A stretch of DNA of 64,000 nucleotides from Paenibacillus sp. JDR-2 (lineage in GTDB: Bacteria > Bacillota > Bacilli > Paenibacillales > Paenibacillaceae), in the NCBI RefSeq assembly GCF_000023585.1, contig NC_012914.1, positions 6,145,501-6,209,500 of the forward strand, in the 5' to 3' direction. The notes beneath the pieces are model-generated. The model had not been told where the DNA came from, did not search any database, and saw nothing but the letters and a program-made list of their open reading frames with translations. The position numbers were made by a program, and so were the translations under genes. Shown here piece by piece: positions 33,128 to 40,806 of the stretch (within the stretch, counting starts at the first letter, position 1; each line of letters begins with the position of its first letter).

Positions 33128-33766
33128 ATGCCCGAACCTTTGGCACGGCAGGATACAACCGTTGGCCGAATAGGTCAGCCGTATGTCAGGCCGGAACAAA
33201 AGCAGAAGAGAAGCCGGGTTATGACCTCGCTTGTTTTGGTTGCGATTATCGTGATGGGCTGGAGATGGATCCAATCCGTACAGGATCATCCCGCGCCTGC
33301 CCGGGAGCAGGCACCGGCCAAAAGCACGGCAATAGCCGGCCTTCACCCGATTGTTGCCGAGAAGGCAGATGAGCTTGTGGCCCAGACCGGCAAGCTGGGT
33401 ATCAAGATTATGATTACCGACGATTTCCGCTCAAGCGAAGAACAGAACACCCTTTACAAGAAAGGCCGGTCCGAGCCAGGGCAAGTGGTCACCAATGTCA
33501 AAGGCGGCGCATCTTACCATAATTACGGCCTTGCGGTCGATTTTGCGCTGGTCAAGCCGGATGGCGATGTCATCTGGGATATGGAATATGACGGCAATGG
33601 CAACGGCAAGTCCGACTGGATGGAAGTCGTATCGGCAGCCAAAAAGCTTGGCTTTGCCTGGGGCGGAGACTGGACAAGCTTCAAGGACTATCCCCACCTT
33701 CAAATGGACTTTGGCTACTCGATAAAAGATCTGCAGAACGGCAAACGTCCGCCTGCAACCGAATAA
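33128..33766 (+). CDS. M15-family peptidoglycan peptidase (VanY/CwlK type)
   Basis: This 212-residue membrane-anchored zinc peptidase has one span (about residues 36-50) and an outside M15 domain. The zinc motif is SYHNYGLAVDF (SxHxxGxAxD) with the third ligand in YPHLQM. DDFRSSEEQNTLYKKGR is the usual start of the fold and ends in family-typical WGGDW. It should cut D-Ala-D-Ala or L-Ala-D-Glu bonds in peptidoglycan. A run of Asp/Gly (YDGNGNGKSDW) resembles an insertion common in endopeptidase members. SD is GAGGAG. Single gene with a terminator. Confidence 0.88.
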   Translation: MPEPLARQDTTVGRIGQPYVRPEQKQKRSRVMTSLVLVAIIVMGWRWIQSVQDHPAPAREQAPAKSTAIAGLHPIVAEKADELVAQTGKLGIKIMITDDFRSSEEQNTLYKKGRSEPGQVVTNVKGGASYHNYGLAVDFALVKPDGDVIWDMEYDGNGNGKSDWMEVVSAAKKLGFAWGGDWTSFKDYPHLQMDFGYSIKDLQNGKRPPATE

Positions 33767-33768
33767 AA

Positions 33769-33810
33769 GGAATGGCCCCGCGCTGACTGTTCAGCGCAGG
33801 GCCATTCCTT
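33769..33810. terminator. Terminator of the M15 peptidase gene
   Basis: GGAATGGCCC pairs with GGGCCATTCC around a CGCTGA/TCAGCG stem; TTTAT follows. Confidence 0.8.
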
Positions 33811-33817
33811 TATATGT

Positions 33818-33893
33818 GCTTAACGATGTCCCGCATCGTTAAGCCTCCCTGGTACTGCCCTTTTAACCGCCTTAAGATGTCCCGCATCGTAAA
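33818..33893. repeat. Two CTTAACGATG palindromes
   Basis: GCTTAACGATG-tcccg-CATCGTTAAGC (33818-33844) is perfect; a decayed copy, CTTAAGATG-tcccg-CATCGTAAAG, is at 33871-33893. Three further members lie at 39263-39411. Confidence 0.8.
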
Positions 33894-33906
33894 GCTTCCC
33901 AGGCCC

Positions 33907-34515
33907 CTACTCCGCCAAGCGTAGCAGCTCGTTCACGGTTACCAGCCGGTACCCGCTTGCCGTCAGCTCCTTCGTCAGCACGCGCACCGCTTCTACCGAC
34001 TGCGAACGGTCGCCGAATCCGTCGTGGAAGATCAAGATACTGCCATTACGCACTTCCTTGCGCGTCGTTTCGAGGATATGGTCAACGCCCGGCATATCCC
34101 AATCCTTCGCGTCCATGTTCAAAGCTCCAATAGACGGATATCCATCGCGTTCAAGCATGGCATGCACTCTCTCGTCCCCCGCCAGATAAGGCAGACGCAT
34201 CGTTGCAGCCCGCGCTCCCGTTACTTGCTTAATAAGCTCCTCTGTACGCATGAGCTCGCTTTCGAATTCCTCATCCGACAGCTCGGTCATATTGGGATGC
34301 GTATACGAATGGTTGCCGATCTCATGCCCCCGTTCATGGACAAGCCTCGCTACCTCCGGATGAGCAGCGATTTGCTCGCCGATCATATAAAAGGTTGCTT
34401 TTCCCCCGGCTTCAGCGAAGATCTCCAACAGCTCCGGTGTGTACACGGGATTGGGTCCATCATCAAACGTAAAAGCAACGGCCTTGCTGGACGTATTAAC
34501 GGATTGAATTAACAT
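33907..34515 (-). CDS. Polysaccharide deacetylase (NodB homology)
   Basis: This 202-residue cytosolic-looking protein has the NodB domain only: motif 1 TFDDGP (Asp-Asp), motif 2 HSYTHP (metal His), and motif 3 altered to RLPYLAGDE where RPPYG is usual. FHDGFGDRSQSVEAV near the end carries the last active-site His. It should remove acetyl groups from GlcNAc-type polymers. No signal peptide is visible at the N-terminus (MLIQSVNTSSKAVAF), which is unusual for a cell-wall enzyme. An AGGAG site lies rather far upstream. Confidence 0.87.
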   Translation of the reverse strand: MLIQSVNTSSKAVAFTFDDGPNPVYTPELLEIFAEAGGKATFYMIGEQIAAHPEVARLVHERGHEIGNHSYTHPNMTELSDEEFESELMRTEELIKQVTGARAATMRLPYLAGDERVHAMLERDGYPSIGALNMDAKDWDMPGVDHILETTRKEVRNGSILIFHDGFGDRSQSVEAVRVLTKELTASGYRLVTVNELLRLAE

Positions 34516-34638
34516 AACGGCTTAGGCTCATCTCCTGTCAGCTAAACTCTTTATAGTATAAAACTCTCTCTATCAGCTTGTAACTAGATAAATGACGGGA
34601 CAAGCCAAAACAATTAAAGGTTCATAGCGCAGAGCACA

Positions 34639-35109
34639 CTACAAGTATTTGTAATCCAGGAAGGTTGCCGCCTGCCCTCTGTAAATCCCCTGCTCATCCA
34701 CCAGATTCCACACCGTAGCGTTAACGATATAAAACCTCCGTCCCGTTCCGGAGATCCGGATACCGGTATAGTTATCGACGTAACCGTTTGCCGTAACCTG
34801 CGTAAAAAACCGGTCCCGTTCCGCCCTTTCCATCGGCTCAGCCGTGAGTCTGGAGGGCGTGCCCGTAAGCTGTTCCCACGTCATCTCCCATAACCCCAAA
34901 GCCATGCGGTTTCCGTAATTCAGCACCGGATCGCTTTCCGTCCCATGCGACAAAATCACTCTCGGAGCCGTAAACAGCTGCTCCTCCAGCCCTTTCTCCC
35001 TACTATTCTCAACGGGTGCCAAGTCCTGCCCCGTCCATCTCCGGTAGCTGTCCGCGAGCAGCTTGCCATGCTCGTAAGTTGCACCCACGCCTGTCAGCGG
35101 CTTGTCCAT
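34639..35109 (-). CDS. MEKHLA-domain protein
   Basis: This 156-residue protein matches the MEKHLA (PAS-like) domain pattern: LLADSYRRWTGQDL, VLSHGTESDPVLNYGNRMALGLWEM-type core, PSRLTAEPMERAERDRFF, and YIVNATVWNLVDEQG at the end. The family is PAS-related and its role in bacteria is unknown. It lies 27 bp downstream of the HAD gene on the same strand, so the two are probably co-transcribed. Family assignment is from remembered motifs. Confidence 0.8.
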   Translation of the reverse strand: MDKPLTGVGATYEHGKLLADSYRRWTGQDLAPVENSREKGLEEQLFTAPRVILSHGTESDPVLNYGNRMALGLWEMTWEQLTGTPSRLTAEPMERAERDRFFTQVTANGYVDNYTGIRISGTGRRFYIVNATVWNLVDEQGIYRGQAATFLDYKYL

Positions 35110-35136
35110 CTTGATCCTCCTAGAAGCATCTGCTTA

Positions 35137-35838
35137 TTATCCCACTACGTTTTCCTTACTCTGCAACAGCCACTGTTCAGCCGCTTTTAAATCATGGCAT
35201 GTATAATCCGGCTCGATCCCTTGCGGCTGCCGTTTATTCAGGCGGTTAAGCCAGATCGTCTGAATCCCGAGCCTGCCTGCTCCGATAACATCACTGCTAT
35301 AAGAGTCACCGATATGCACAATCTCCGATGGTTTGAGGCCGCAGCGCTTTATGCCCTCAAGGAACAATTCCGGACGCGGCTTATAGGCCCGGACATCCTC
35401 GCTAGTTATGATGTCCGTTACCTTTATCCCGTGAAACATAGCCGCTGCCGCAATATCCGCCGTATCGATATTGGATATAATATAAATCGGAAGATGACTG
35501 AAAGTCGATAGAAAAGGCAGCGTGTCCTCATACAATTCCGGCTTCATCCAATGCTCGAACTGCCTGCGGATAAGCTGTTCCGCCGAACAGTCCGACCGGA
35601 AATGCGTTAGCGTCTCGGCAAGAGACAGAAGCCCCAGCTCCCGCTGCGGCTTAAACCGTTCTCCGAAGCTGGCATCAAACAAGCCGGACAGCGTTTTCCA
35701 CCAATATTGACCGATCTCGCCCGGCTCGCACGAGGTCTCCATGCTTGCTAGGATCTGATCGTAAATCAGCGGTAAAATATCGTCGTCTTCATGCACCAGC
35801 GTCCCGTAAAAATCAAGAAAAATAGCTTTTTCCCTCAT
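35137..35838 (-). CDS. HAD-superfamily hydrolase
   Basis: This 233-residue HAD phosphatase has motif I FLDFYGTLV (nucleophile Asp), motif II YIISNID, motif III Lys in AYKPRPELF and motif IV HIGDSYSSDVIGA. The alpha-helical cap follows motif I, as in the haloacid dehalogenase/YjjG-like group. Substrate is probably a small phosphate ester. SD is AAAGGAGAT. It is followed by the MEKHLA gene. Confidence 0.9.
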   Translation of the reverse strand: MREKAIFLDFYGTLVHEDDDILPLIYDQILASMETSCEPGEIGQYWWKTLSGLFDASFGERFKPQRELGLLSLAETLTHFRSDCSAEQLIRRQFEHWMKPELYEDTLPFLSTFSHLPIYIISNIDTADIAAAAMFHGIKVTDIITSEDVRAYKPRPELFLEGIKRCGLKPSEIVHIGDSYSSDVIGAGRLGIQTIWLNRLNKRQPQGIEPDYTCHDLKAAEQWLLQSKENVVG

Positions 35839-35865
35839 CCAGACTATCTCCTTTCAACCGCAGGC

Positions 35866-35913
35866 AAACATAAAAACACCTCCATACCTAATCGGAACGA
35901 TTAAAACGGAGGT
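35866..35913 (-). terminator. Terminator of the UPF0303 gene
   Basis: ACACCTCCGTTT and ATGGAGGTGT pair around an AATCG/CGATT stem on the minus strand, followed by TTTTTATG. Confidence 0.75.
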
Positions 35914-35935
35914 GTCTATTCATTGCAACGCCCTG

Positions 35936-36400
35936 CTACTTCTTCAAAAATTTGCGGATGCCGTCCACCGCCGCTTGATGGTCTTCTTCGCCGGTCAGAC
36001 CGGATACGGTAATCGTGCCGACTTTGCCTTGGCCGAGGACGATAATCGGGAACGATCCGCCTTCGCCTTGATAGTCGGACAGCGGCAAGCCCGAGCTTTC
36101 CGGGAACGTTGTCCCCTGGTCACGGAACATCTCGCCAACATATAAAGAGCTGTGGCCAAAATGGTTCACAACATTTTTCTTCGTATTCACCCAATAAATA
36201 TTGTCCTTCGAAGTACCCGCCATGTAGTGGGTAAAAAGCGGATGCTCATCGTTCTCGATATGTACGGCAATCCCTTTGCCGATTGCATCCTTCGCATGCT
36301 GTACCACGATATTGCCTAATTGCAGCGCGTCCTCATTGGTGAAAGAATCGAACTGAAGCTCCTCTTCCTGTGCAAGCAATGTCTTCATCAAATCGTTCAT
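35936..36400 (-). CDS. UPF0303 / haem-degrading-domain (HbpS-like) protein
   Basis: This 154-residue protein has the DUF336/HbpS fold signature: AVHIENDEHPLFTHYMAGTSKDN-like first half, then VVNHFGHSSLYVGEMFRDQG and GSFPIIV..GKVGTITVSGLTGEEDHQAAVDGI. Family members bind haem or cobalamin or act as sensors; the activity of this clade is not proven. Single gene with its own terminator. Confidence 0.85.
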   Translation of the reverse strand: MNDLMKTLLAQEEELQFDSFTNEDALQLGNIVVQHAKDAIGKGIAVHIENDEHPLFTHYMAGTSKDNIYWVNTKKNVVNHFGHSSLYVGEMFRDQGTTFPESSGLPLSDYQGEGGSFPIIVLGQGKVGTITVSGLTGEEDHQAAVDGIRKFLKK

Positions 36401-36449
36401 GGCTCTATCTCTCCCTGCATCCGAATCCTAACAAACCCATCTTACTATA

Positions 36450-36494
36450 AAAATAACCCCTTGGAAACCGCAACGCCTAGGCTCCAAGAGGTTA
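36450..36494 (-). terminator. Terminator of the 36500 gene
   Basis: AACCTCTTGGAGCC pairs with the facing TTTCCAAGGGGTT on the minus strand, then ATTTTTAT. Confidence 0.7.
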
Positions 36495-36499
36495 GTCCG

Positions 36500-36763
36500 T
36501 TATAGATTTTTCACCCAATGCGGCTTCGTGTAATGACTGACGCCGCCTGAACCTACAAAAACCTTGCCGCCTTTATTGAAGGTAATGAGTTTTTCCGCTC
36601 CTGTTGAAAGCAGAACCGTGACTTGGGCATTGTTTCTCTTCGCAATATAGACGAAGTACCCGCTTCCCGTAATCACACTCCTCCAGTTCTTATCAAATTC
36701 CGAACGTACGACCCGGTTCGAATACACCTGGTTTTCCCGGATGCCTTTCCCCTTTGCTGCCAT
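36500..36763 (-). CDS. Small conserved-looking protein, unknown function
   Basis: This 87-residue basic protein starts after GGAGAGAGGTAG. It has no membrane segment and reads as a small beta-barrel (ITGSGYFVYIAKRNNAQVTVLLSTGAEKLITF split by turns). I recognise no family. It is transcribed away from the HxlR gene, 150 bp apart. Confidence 0.65.
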   Translation of the reverse strand: MAAKGKGIRENQVYSNRVVRSEFDKNWRSVITGSGYFVYIAKRNNAQVTVLLSTGAEKLITFNKGGKVFVGSGGVSHYTKPHWVKNL

Positions 36764-36912
36764 CTACCTCTCTCCTTTCGCTGCTAGAATACCTGCCTTT
36801 TATCGTATGCACGTCCCACGATTCGGCTTGGACATCTACTCCTACGGAGCTATCGATTATGCTACTATGAGAGCAAACAAATAGAGACCGCCAAGGGAAG
36901 GATGTAGACAGC

Positions 36913-37254
36913 GTGATTGAACCTGTTGCATTAAATAAAGGAACGCCAGGCGAGCCTTGTCCGATTGAAGCTGCGCTGGATGTCATAGGAACTAAATGGA
37001 CCTTCCTTATTATCCGCGATCTGCTGATCGAAGGGACATTACGCTTCAGCGATTTGCTGAAAGGAATGGAAGGCATCAGCCCCAAGACGCTGTCGCTCAG
37101 GCTGAAAGAGCTCGAAGCAAAAGGGATTATCGGGCGTAAGGTATATCCGGAGGTGCCGCCAAGAGTGGAGTACACATTAACGGAGAGGGGCAGGCAGCTA
37201 GAGGGGATTTTTATCGAATTGAAACGGTTTGGCCTTACACTAGCTGAAAAATAA
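36913..37254 (+). CDS. HxlR-family transcriptional regulator
   Basis: This 113-residue winged-helix regulator has one Cys at residue 16 (EPCPIEAALDVIGTKWTFLI), the position used for thiol or aldehyde sensing in YodB/HypR-type members. The DNA-binding core is TLRFSDLLKGMEGISPKTLSLRLKELEAKGII with the wing YPEVPPRVEYTLTERG. The start is GTG after GGAAGGATG. The SDR gene downstream (150 bp) is a likely target; such regulators often respond to quinones, diamide or formaldehyde. Confidence 0.87.
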   Translation: MIEPVALNKGTPGEPCPIEAALDVIGTKWTFLIIRDLLIEGTLRFSDLLKGMEGISPKTLSLRLKELEAKGIIGRKVYPEVPPRVEYTLTERGRQLEGIFIELKRFGLTLAEK

Positions 37255-37404
37255 ATAATCCGCAGTCCTCGTCCTGGCACAATTCTTACTTTTCGGTAAC
37301 TATATGAATAAAATAACACTACTTCCCAAACGGAATTATTGGCGTTATGCTGTGCTCATTGCAAGAGCAAAGCGCTCTTATCTTCAAATCGGGAGGAATC
37401 AAAT

Positions 37405-38118
37405 ATGCTGCTGAATCAAAGAATTGCCATTATCGGAGGAAGCTCGGGAATTGGATTGGAGACGGCGCGGCAGGCTATAGAGCAAGGGGCGGAAGTCATT
37501 ATTGCAAGCCGTTCGGAGGCTAAGCTGCAGGCAGCTGTCGATCAATTGGGTCCTGCCGCATCCGCATATGTGCTGGATACAACAGTAGAGGAGCAGGTGA
37601 AGCTCTTTTTCGAGAGGATTGGGAATCTGGATCATCTCGTAGTCAGCGCGGCCGAAACCTCGGGCGGTGCTTTTCTTCAGACCGAGTCGGCTCGTTCCCG
37701 CGAGCTGTTCGAGAATAAATTCTGGGGACAATACTATGCAGCCAGATATGGCGCGCCTAAGCTTGCCGATGGAGGATCCATTACCTTATTTTCAGGAGTT
37801 GCAGCCTATAAAGCGATGGCCGGATCAGCCGCTTTAGGGGCGGTTAACGCAGCCGTCTCGAACCTGGGTCAGACGCTTGCGCTTGAGCTGGCCCCGATCA
37901 GGGTCAACGTGGTCTCTCCAGGAATTATCGATACTCCTTCTCGAAGCAAAATGCCGGAGGAAGCGCGGAATCAGCTGTATCATACGGTGGCCGGAAAGCT
38001 CCCGGCTAAGCGGGTCGGCTCTGCTTCGGATGTTGCTCAATGCGTGCTTTATCTGATCCAAAACTCGTTTGTTACCGGTACCGTCCAGCATGTGGACGGC
38101 GGGCATAGGCTCATCTAA
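37405..38118 (+). CDS. SDR-fold protein lacking the YxxxK catalytic pair
   Basis: This 237-residue Rossmann protein has an intact cofactor motif IGGSSGIGLETARQA, an Arg after beta-2 (IASRSEAK) that fits NADP(H), and VVSPGIIDTP. Where SDRs have YxxxK the sequence is LGAVN in GSAALGAVNAAVSNL: Leu and Asn replace Tyr and Lys. A Ser remains in LFSGVAAY, with a Tyr three residues later. The ATG at 37405 follows GGGAGGAA; upstream in-frame codons have no SD. It follows the HxlR gene and may be its target. It may bind NADPH without classical SDR chemistry. Confidence 0.8.
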   Translation: MLLNQRIAIIGGSSGIGLETARQAIEQGAEVIIASRSEAKLQAAVDQLGPAASAYVLDTTVEEQVKLFFERIGNLDHLVVSAAETSGGAFLQTESARSRELFENKFWGQYYAARYGAPKLADGGSITLFSGVAAYKAMAGSAALGAVNAAVSNLGQTLALELAPIRVNVVSPGIIDTPSRSKMPEEARNQLYHTVAGKLPAKRVGSASDVAQCVLYLIQNSFVTGTVQHVDGGHRLI

Positions 38119-38235
38119 GCGATTGGAATCATTTGGTTAATATTTGTAACATACTCGAAATGTAATGTTCATCTTTCTTTAATGAACATTGCCTATAATA
38201 GGACTCAACCCCCCTTTTAATAATATAAATACTTA

Positions 38236-38260
38236 GCCCCACAGCACGGTGCTGTGGGGC
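38236..38260. terminator. Terminator between the convergent SDR and squalene/phytoene-synthase genes
   Basis: GCCCCACAGCAC-g-GTGCTGTGGGGC-type hairpin, followed by ACTTTCTTTG. Confidence 0.75.
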
Positions 38261-38277
38261 ACTTTCTTTGTATGGAG

Positions 38278-39099
38278 TTACTTGATCTTGCTGACGATCT
38301 TCAGCACGGCGTCCCGCGTCAGCTTATTGCCGCCGACGGCAATCAGGTTAACGGTTGCATGGGCAAGCGACAAAGGGATTTGGCAGAAGCTGCGCGCAGG
38401 ACCTTTTTTCAATTCCGCGAGATACTCATCCGCCTGCTTCAGGTTGCGCCGGGTGTAGCGCAGCATGTCCTTAAGATCCCAGCCATCCGGGAAGAAATCA
38501 ACGCCACGCTCCATGTCCTCCGCCCGGTTTCGCATAATATTAACCGCTTGCAAGCCGCGGCCAAATGCAATCGCCTTTTCACGGTCGGTCTCCGTTCCGT
38601 CATACCAGCGCCAGATATCGGACAGCATTTCGCCTACCATGCCGGCAACGCTGTAGGTGTACTTATCCAGATCCTCTTCCGTCCGGATATTCCACGAGGT
38701 TCCAACCCAATCCGCCATCTGTTCAGCCATCATCGTAATGTAGTTGTATACGGTAGGGGCAAGGCCAGCCGGGCACAGCTGCGCCCATTCGGACATCCGC
38801 AACGTAACTTCCGGGAGCCTATCCCTGTGAGGCTGCCACACTTGATGAAGCGATTCCTCGATATTTTGCGATTTCATCGCTTGCGCTGCCCCAAGCAGCA
38901 GTTCTTTTTTGATCGGAGCCGGCAGCTTCTCATCGTCTTCTACCTCGTCAATTGCTCTCATGCACAGGTAGGCGGACGATACGGCCTCTTTTAACTCTGG
39001 TATCAGCTTGCTGATGGGAATATAAAAGGTCCGGCTTGTCAGCTTCAGCATCGTCATTGCGTCGTTCAACATCATGTTCGTAATGGGAATTCCCTCCAT
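38278..39099 (-). CDS. Squalene/phytoene synthase family protein
   Basis: This protein of about 273 residues is an all-helical head-to-head prenyl synthase. The first Asp-rich motif is RAIDEVEDD, the second NRAEDMERGVDFFP (NxxxD type), and SRTFYIPIS is the usual start. It should join two farnesyl- or geranylgeranyl-diphosphates to squalene, dehydrosqualene or phytoene. No desaturase, cyclase or second prenyltransferase lies in the window, so the product cannot be told. The start is unclear: ATG at 39099 is used; GTG at 39117 and ATG at 39075 are possible. Confidence 0.87.
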   Translation of the reverse strand: MEGIPITNMMLNDAMTMLKLTSRTFYIPISKLIPELKEAVSSAYLCMRAIDEVEDDEKLPAPIKKELLLGAAQAMKSQNIEESLHQVWQPHRDRLPEVTLRMSEWAQLCPAGLAPTVYNYITMMAEQMADWVGTSWNIRTEEDLDKYTYSVAGMVGEMLSDIWRWYDGTETDREKAIAFGRGLQAVNIMRNRAEDMERGVDFFPDGWDLKDMLRYTRRNLKQADEYLAELKKGPARSFCQIPLSLAHATVNLIAVGGNKLTRDAVLKIVSKIK

Positions 39100-39262
39100 A
39101 CCACGGTAAAATCTCACGAAAACTTTCTTATGTATCCATCATACTTTAACGCTTCCCCAAAAGTAAAATTTTCGACCCAATTCGACCGATATGAGGGTTA
39201 AAACGGGCTGATCATCGCCTGTCAGGGTACTTTCGCAGACGCCAAGTTTCTTCCCAAGGAGT

Positions 39263-39411
39263 CTTAACGATGCGCGGCATCGTTAAGAAGCCGATTCCAC
39301 CTCGTTTACGGGTAAAATGGTTAATTTAGAGTGGCTTAACGATCTGCCGTATCGTTAAGCTCCTCGCTTCCGGCTTTCTCGACCGCCTTAACGATGTCGC
39401 ACAGCGTTAAG
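39263..39411. repeat. Three CTTAACGATG palindromes
   Basis: CTTAACGATG/CATCGTTAAG at 39263-39287, GCTTAACGAT/ATCGTTAAGC at 39334-39360 and a decayed CTTAACGATG/CAGCGTTAAG at 39387-39411 fill the 330-bp gap 39100-39431. They belong to the family seen at 33818-33893. Confidence 0.85.
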
Positions 39412-39431
39412 CCTGCAACTCGCTCTAGCGT

Positions 39432-39686
39432 TCATGCCTTACGCTTCCCAAGGCGATAGTAACGAACGCGTTCGCCTTGGGAAGCCGACATCAGATACTG
39501 CTTATCTACCAGATCCAGCATCAGCTTCCGTGCAAACTGCGTGCTAATCCCCAATGCCTTGCTAACCTCCACCGGCGATACGGGATCTAGTCGATACGAT
39601 ACAATCCGAATAATCTCCCTTTGATGCAGCGTAATCTCCTGGCCTGCTCCTTGACTGTACAACTTCCCTAACAGCTGATCGAACAT
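39432..39686 (-). CDS. Small winged-helix-like DNA-binding protein
   Basis: This 84-residue protein is mostly a helix-turn-helix: ITLHQREIIRIVSYRL, then VSPVEVSKALGISTQFARKLMLDLVDKQYLMS and a wing (GERVRYYRLGKRKA). It resembles a stand-alone MarR/TrmB-like reader. The ATG at 39686 follows GGGGAGGA. No neighbour shows what it controls; the YheC/D-type gene lies upstream with a terminator between. Confidence 0.75.
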   Translation of the reverse strand: MFDQLLGKLYSQGAGQEITLHQREIIRIVSYRLDPVSPVEVSKALGISTQFARKLMLDLVDKQYLMSASQGERVRYYRLGKRKA

Positions 39687-39699
39687 GCAAATCCTCCCC

Positions 39700-39748
39700 T
39701 GAAAATAAAACAACCGCCCCCTTCCGTCAAAAACGGAAAAGAGCGGTG
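39700..39748 (-). terminator. Terminator of the 39839 YheC/D gene
   Basis: On the minus strand ACCGCTCTTTTCCGT pairs with ACGGAAGGGGGCGGT; TTGTTTTATTTT follows. Confidence 0.75.
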
Positions 39749-39838
39749 TGCTTCACACGCTAGTTTCATTTAATTACATACCAAATTTTGTATTTATAAT
39801 AGACACTTTAATTAGAACCGGATTAAGCGGTACTCCCC

Positions 39839-40588
39839 CTACACATCTCCTCTAATATTCTTCACCGAAGAGGCGATCTGGGCGTACAGCTTAGGATTGG
39901 AATGATAGCGGAACAGCTGGAACTGAGGCTTCGTGTTGGCCTCGAGCAGCCAGACGCGGTGCTCGGTATCGATCGCGATATCCAGGCCAAGCTCGGTAAT
40001 GAGCGGAAAATGCTTTTTCATCCCGCTCGCAACCTTAAACGCCATCTCCCGAAGCTTCTTCTCCCATGGCTCGCATTCCTGCCTCGTAAGGCCAAGCGCC
40101 TGATGCAGCCGGATCGCTTTCCCCCCGCTGCTATGGTTCGTCACGAACCGGTTAGGCGCCGCCACCTTGCCCATAACGCCAAAGAACTTCCAGGTTTCGT
40201 CCCGCCGCAAATGCAGAAGGATACGAAAATCTATGGGGTTCCCGTCAATCTGAATCAGATCGATTCCCTGCTGCATAAGATACCGCTTCGTTCCGATCAA
40301 CTGCTTCAGCTTGATGGCCGCGAATTTAGCGGATTGGAACGAATAGCGGCTGTCCTCCGTCCGAATGACGATTCGGCCATCCTTATAATAAACCTTCATG
40401 ACACCCTGTCCCTTCATGCCAAGATCCGGCTTCACGAACAGGACGGGGTAACGGTCAATCATGCTGATAAAACCCTTTGGTGTAAATTGCTCCGTATCCG
40501 GCAAGTAATCACGGAGCTCTTCTTCACCCGACAGTGCTACATGCTTTAACCATTTTCGCCCCGGATATTTAATCATATAGCCTTTCAT
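39839..40588 (-). CDS. YheC/YheD-type ATP-grasp spore-coat-associated protein
   Basis: This 249-residue ATP-grasp protein belongs to the YheC/YheD endospore coat-associated family. Features are PVLFVKPDLGMKGQGVMKV (ATP loop Lys), RYLMQQGIDLIQIDGNPIDFRILLHL, NHSSGGKAI and the metal-binding end LGLDIAIDTEHRVWLLEANTKPQF. It is shorter than YheC/D, with only the grasp core. It is divergent from a second family member at 40807. Substrate is unknown; ligation of an amino acid or peptide is inferred. Confidence 0.88.
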   Translation of the reverse strand: MKGYMIKYPGRKWLKHVALSGEEELRDYLPDTEQFTPKGFISMIDRYPVLFVKPDLGMKGQGVMKVYYKDGRIVIRTEDSRYSFQSAKFAAIKLKQLIGTKRYLMQQGIDLIQIDGNPIDFRILLHLRRDETWKFFGVMGKVAAPNRFVTNHSSGGKAIRLHQALGLTRQECEPWEKKLREMAFKVASGMKKHFPLITELGLDIAIDTEHRVWLLEANTKPQFQLFRYHSNPKLYAQIASSVKNIRGDV

Positions 40589-40806
40589 GGTGGAATCTCC
40601 TCCATTGATGTACAGCAGTTACATGTCCTTCTATATGAGGCTAATCGCTTGCTCCATACTATTCCTTCAAGCCTCAAAAAGTACCTTCAACGGACGTCTA
40701 CCCCTTGAGGAATAGGCGTTTATCCCATGCCGGACAAATATCATGCTTCATATGATAATACACAGTTCCGACTACAGCTTAAGGCCACAGGACAGGAGAA
40801 ACAAAG

